From Planctomycetota bacterium (lineage in GTDB: Bacteria; Planctomycetota; Planctomycetia; Pirellulales; Pirellulaceae), in the NCBI GenBank assembly GCA_024277285.1, contig JAJRVM010000006.1, positions 1 through 16,436 of the forward strand: a DNA stretch of 16,436 nucleotides, in the 5' to 3' direction. Below, one piece after another: positions 13,231-16,436 of this stretch (position 1 is its first letter; each line of letters opens with the position of its first letter). The translations under genes and the position numbers were made by a program. The notes beneath the pieces are model-generated. The model searched no databases and was not told the DNA's origin. It saw only the letters and a list, made by a program, of their open reading frames with translations.

Positions 13231-15669
13231 TCAGCTGCCATCTGCCTCGCGATCGGAAACGGTCCACTCCAAGATCCCGCCCGAGAACTGGGGTTGCAAC
13301 TGAACCTCGATCCGCAAGGCGTCCGTCTTGACCGGAGTGAAGGAAACTCGGTTGTAGCCATTCGTGGCGGTTCCAAAGTCGGCTTTCGTGGTTACCTCGC
13401 GCCAAGCATCGCCGTCACGATAGAGCAGCTTCCAGGATCGAGGCACTCGGCACGATCCTTTTCCGGTATCATCGAACCAGTAGACGGCGATTTGGGAAAC
13501 GGTGGTGGGCCGAGCCAGATCGTATTGCACCCATTCGGCCGTGCCACAGTGGTCCCACCAGGTAAACCGAGGAATGTCGTGATCATGAGAGCTGGTCGGT
13601 TCCTGAGCATCGTTCAATGCCGTAGTGCTGTCGGTATGCCAGGTATGCGAAGCGCTTACTCGGCTCAGTCCGGCGATGGTTGGCAGCGGTCGAACCGCCG
13701 CTTGTTTGGGTGAACGAGGAATCCAGACCACCATCTCATTCGCGCCACGGTGACACCACGCGTAATAGGGGATGAACGTGATCGCCCTGGGGCGACTTGC
13801 GACGCTTCCGTCTTTTTGCCGATAAGCGGCGTCTGCTTCTCCCTTCAGCACGGTGATACCTCCAAGCAGGTTGTCGATGTGCTGCGGGGTGAGTGTGACG
13901 TCATCGGCCATCCACATTTCCCGCACCCTGCCATCATGGTCGGCGCCTTCAATGCAGTAGACCAGCGGACCTCGTTCGATGGCAACTCGGCCGCGATCGT
14001 ATTTGACATTGTCGTTAGCCAGCACGCGGCGCACTCTCATCTGCAAGTCAAGTTCAACGATGTCACCCGGTTCCCATCGTCTTTCCAGCACGGCGAACCC
14101 GTCAATCAGTGGAGCTGTCACTTGCTTGCCGTTTACGCGCAACGACCAATTGGCGGGTGTGTCATCGGCGTATCGATAAAGATCACTCGGTAACACTTCG
14201 CCACGTACCCAGGCAGGGATCCGTACACGTAAGCTGAACTTGCGAGCAGCCGTGGGCGATACGGTCATGCGAACGTGGCCGTCCCAGGGATAGTCTGTTT
14301 CTTGTGCGATGATAACTTTGCCATCATCCAGTTGAATCGTGCCTTTGCCGGCAATGAACAGATTGACGTAGATACTTGAGCCACGGGTGGCGTAAATGTA
14401 GCCGGGAATGGAGGGCATGAATCGTACGACGTTGCTGGGGCAACACGAGCAGCCGAACCAGGGGCTCCGCTCGAGACTTCCCTGGTTGAATTTGAACTGC
14501 ATGTCACATTCAAGCGGGTTCGGGTAGAAGAACTGGTCGCCACTCAACGACACGCCAGCGAGGAACCCGTTGTAGATAATCCGTTCCAACACATCGGCGT
14601 ACTTTGCGTCGCCGTGCAACAGGAACATGCGATGGTTCCAGAGTGCCAAGGCGATCGCGGCACACGTCTCATTGTATGCTTTCAAGTTCGTCAGCTCGTA
14701 AGCCCCTGCGTAGCCTTCACCCGCACCGTGCTGGCCAACGCTGCCGATCAAGTACAACTTTCGATCAATGACATCTTGCCAGATGCGATCGATCGCATTG
14801 ATGTATTGCGCGTCACCCGTCAAGGCGGCAACGTCGGCCACTCCGGCGTAGAAATAGCCGCCACGTACCGCGTGCCCCACTGCTTCCGATTGACTTACCA
14901 CCGGCGCGTGATCTTGTGCGTATTGACCGTAAAGATGGTCGCGTTTTTCTTTATTGCCACGCATGTCGACGAAGAACTTCGCCAGGTCAAGGTACTTCTT
15001 ATCGCCGGTCGCGCGGGAGAGTCGCACGAGCCCGATCTCGATCTCCTCGTGCCCCGGCACGTGCGTCAGTTGGCCCTGATTGGGGCCGAATGTCTTTGCG
15101 ATCAGATCGGCGTTCTTGATGGCGATGTCGAGGAAGCTGCGTTTACCGGTCGCTTGGTAGTGTGCCACGGCCGCCTCGTACATGTGCCCCACGTTGTACA
15201 GTTCGTGGCTGTGGTCCAGGCCGGTCCAGCGAGGGTCTCGGCCATGCGGGCCCTTGGAGCGAGACGTCTTGGCCGTGTAGAGGTAGCCGTCTTTTTCCTG
15301 CGCTGCGGCGAATTTGGCGATCAGCTCGTCCAGGAGCCTATCGAGCTGCGGGTCGGGTTTGAGTGCCAACGCGTAGGAAGCACCTTCGACGATTTTGAAT
15401 ACATCCGAGTCGTTGAAGAAAATCCCCTGAAAACCGTCCGGATTATGCTCGGCCGCCGCCACGAAATTGCTGATTCGGCCAGTCTCTTCGCACCGTTCCA
15501 GGCAGTACGGTACCGTCACTCGCCGGTTCGTAGCCATGCGTGGTGCCCAAAAACCGGGCCCCACTTCCACGGCGGTGAAAGGGACCGGCTTGGTGGGGTA
15601 ATCGGGGCCTGCCGCCGCCAGCGTAACTGGCAGGAGAAATGTAAACAGCGACAAGACGATAGACTTCAT
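13231..15669 (-). CDS. Secreted GH127-family beta-L-arabinofuranosidase (DUF1680) with C-terminal discoidin-like domain
   Basis: Retaining glycoside hydrolase of the DUF1680/GH127 type, which in Bifidobacterium HypBA1 releases L-arabinose from beta-arabinosides using a cysteine nucleophile and a bound zinc. The ATG at 15669 (812 aa) gives a Sec signal MKSIVLSLFTFLLPVTLAAAG; the frame extends 42 codons upstream, but that part is Arg-rich and unlike a secretion signal. The (alpha/alpha)6 barrel spans about residues 25-440, with the N-terminal family pattern GPGFWAPRMATNRRVTVPYCLE. YNETC (E334, C336) and CSCCPSN (C409, C410) match the HypBA1 zinc/nucleophile set E338, C340, C417, C418. E319 in GEGYAG may be the acid/base. 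Beta domains follow to about 660. The last 135 residues (AEWVQYDLARPTTVSQIAVYWF...) look like an F5/8 type C carbohydrate-binding module. Relatives also act on other rare sugars, so specificity is inferred. Confidence 0.92.
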   Translation of the reverse strand: MKSIVLSLFTFLLPVTLAAAGPDYPTKPVPFTAVEVGPGFWAPRMATNRRVTVPYCLERCEETGRISNFVAAAEHNPDGFQGIFFNDSDVFKIVEGASYALALKPDPQLDRLLDELIAKFAAAQEKDGYLYTAKTSRSKGPHGRDPRWTGLDHSHELYNVGHMYEAAVAHYQATGKRSFLDIAIKNADLIAKTFGPNQGQLTHVPGHEEIEIGLVRLSRATGDKKYLDLAKFFVDMRGNKEKRDHLYGQYAQDHAPVVSQSEAVGHAVRGGYFYAGVADVAALTGDAQYINAIDRIWQDVIDRKLYLIGSVGQHGAGEGYAGAYELTNLKAYNETCAAIALALWNHRMFLLHGDAKYADVLERIIYNGFLAGVSLSGDQFFYPNPLECDMQFKFNQGSLERSPWFGCSCCPSNVVRFMPSIPGYIYATRGSSIYVNLFIAGKGTIQLDDGKVIIAQETDYPWDGHVRMTVSPTAARKFSLRVRIPAWVRGEVLPSDLYRYADDTPANWSLRVNGKQVTAPLIDGFAVLERRWEPGDIVELDLQMRVRRVLANDNVKYDRGRVAIERGPLVYCIEGADHDGRVREMWMADDVTLTPQHIDNLLGGITVLKGEADAAYRQKDGSVASRPRAITFIPYYAWCHRGANEMVVWIPRSPKQAAVRPLPTIAGLSRVSASHTWHTDSTTALNDAQEPTSSHDHDIPRFTWWDHCGTAEWVQYDLARPTTVSQIAVYWFDDTGKGSCRVPRSWKLLYRDGDAWREVTTKADFGTATNGYNRVSFTPVKTDALRIEVQLQPQFSGGILEWTVSDREADGS

Positions 15670-15721
15670 GATACCACCACTCAAGTTGCCCGCAATGCTA
15701 ACGTAACCGTGCCGAGTGGCC

Positions 15722-15750
15722 ATTATAGCGTAGCGGCGCGCGCATGACAC
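15722..15750 (-). promoter_or_regulatory. Candidate housekeeping promoter for the GH127 gene
   Basis: On the minus strand a perfect TATAAT (15722-15727) lies 17 bp from GTGTCA (15745-15750; 4/6 match to TTGACA). Transcription would begin near 15715, giving a leader of about 45 nt to the ATG at 15669. This supports the 15669 start over the upstream one at 15795, which would lie before the promoter. Confidence 0.5.
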
Positions 15751-15847
15751 ACCCTGCAGTGAGCGGGAAAGACGAGCGTATCTGGACAGCGCCACCTCGC
15801 CGTCTAACTCTCGCTGAGCAACCCGTGCGCCAACAGGGAGGTCTGTG

Positions 15848-16127
15848 GCGTTTAACCGCTACGCCAGAGCCGCAGTGCGTTGAACTTGTGTGTGCGTCGC
15901 GGAACGGCTTCCTTGCGCACCGGTCAGCGGTGGCGGCGTGCGCGCCAAAGTTTGGCGAGCGGGGACGCGTCATGCAAACGCCACCTTGCAGCGCGCATCC
16001 CGTCAGAGCATCCTGAAAAAGTCTCCTGCACTCACAATGCGCCATGCAAGCGTACTATCCCAACACGTGATGCTTGGTATTTGAACCCGCTTTTTCAGCA
16101 CGCTCCTCTGGGATTGCGGTTAAACGC
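15848..16127. repeat. 280-bp element with imperfect terminal inverted repeats
   Basis: gcgtttaaccgc (15848-15859) recurs exactly inverted at 16116-16127. Alignment continues inward at lower identity to about 26 bp (20 of 26 matching; right arm 16102-16127). A second inverted pair lies inside: gagcatcctgaaaaag (16006-16021) against the complement of 16090-16105, 14 of 16 matching. Overlapping frames within (for example 15744-16016 plus, 15698-16045 minus) look like no protein family. The size, terminal repeats and absence of a gene suggest a MITE-like non-autonomous element. Confidence 0.6.
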
Positions 16128-16436
16128 ATCTGCATGCCACCGCGCTACCGGTCTGTCTTGACTGACGCGAAACTTGGAGCCAGTGCTCGTTGAAGCGGCA
16201 ACACGCGTGCAAGTGGCCAGCGATTACGCCGAGTCCCGCTCATTCAGCCAGTGCCACACAGCGCCCGTGAAGTTGCCTGAGTGTCTTTGACTACCCACGA
16301 CTGCGGATCAGTCCAGCCGTCGCAAGAGCAACTCCTTCACATCACACGCGCATGGTGCAGGGATGCTCAATGCGCTAAGTGTGATGCGTTGTGTGCCTGG
16401 TTCGAGGTGCATTTGACCGAGGCTTTGTGTTGCAAA
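16128..16436. other. Right-hand end of the window, nothing recognised
   Basis: I see no gene, RNA or strong repeat in the last 309 bp. All frames are short or interrupted. Confidence 0.5.

Noticed and set aside
15670..15795. 42-codon N-terminal extension of the GH127 protein
   Set aside because: It is Arg-rich, precedes an excellent signal peptide and would start upstream of the predicted -10 box; ATG 15669 is preferred.
1..16436. CRISPR arrays
   Set aside because: No regularly spaced direct repeats of 20-40 bp were seen; the repeats present are inverted or have only two or three copies.

Overview
The window looks like a chromosomal segment of a planctomycete (Pirellulales-like). This is inferred from moderate-to-high GC, long spacers full of inverted repeats, a DUF1680-type glycosidase beside a RhaT-like sugar transporter, three tandem small heat-shock genes and an AddAB-type recombination enzyme. 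No rRNA or marker gene is present to prove it.

Left edge (1-1825) is a decayed mobile/accessory margin. A transposase fragment runs straight into a 5'-truncated tyrosine recombinase whose catalytic domain is intact. The recombinase ends about 70 bp from the 3' end of a tRNA-Arg(CCG) on the minus strand, the usual arrangement at an integration site. Beyond the tRNA is a headless ImmA/IrrE metallopeptidase remnant. The arrangement suggests the scarred end of an old island lying to the left.

1826-7878 is a two-gene plus-strand operon, addB then addA: a PD-(D/E)XK nuclease protein lacking an ATP site and a UvrD-type helicase-nuclease. Together they should form the double-strand-end resection complex for RecA-dependent repair. 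The AddB lacks the full set of cysteines for the family's Fe-S cluster.

7879-11579 is a proteostasis region. Three Hsp20 genes lie in tandem on the minus strand. The first transcribed is preceded by an exact match to the sigma-54 -24/-12 consensus, with a 38-bp near-perfect palindrome about 270 bp upstream of the predicted start site where an enhancer-binding protein could sit. Weaker sigma-54-like boxes precede the other two. On the plus strand are a small membrane-anchored protein of unknown function and, overlapping it by 4 bp, a 55-residue protein resembling helices II-IV of a J-domain with the HPD motif.

11942-15669 is a minus-strand sugar pair: a secreted GH127-type beta-L-arabinofuranosidase with a C-terminal discoidin-like module, followed by a RhaT-family permease. 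They probably release a plant or algal sugar outside the cytoplasm and import it or a related one.

The spacers are as notable as the genes. Four unrelated inverted-repeat elements occur at 7934-8096, 10607-10644, 11601-11779 and 15848-16127, at least three of which could be non-autonomous mobile elements. No new enzymatic system was identified; the most interesting candidate is the regulatory architecture of the heat-shock cluster.
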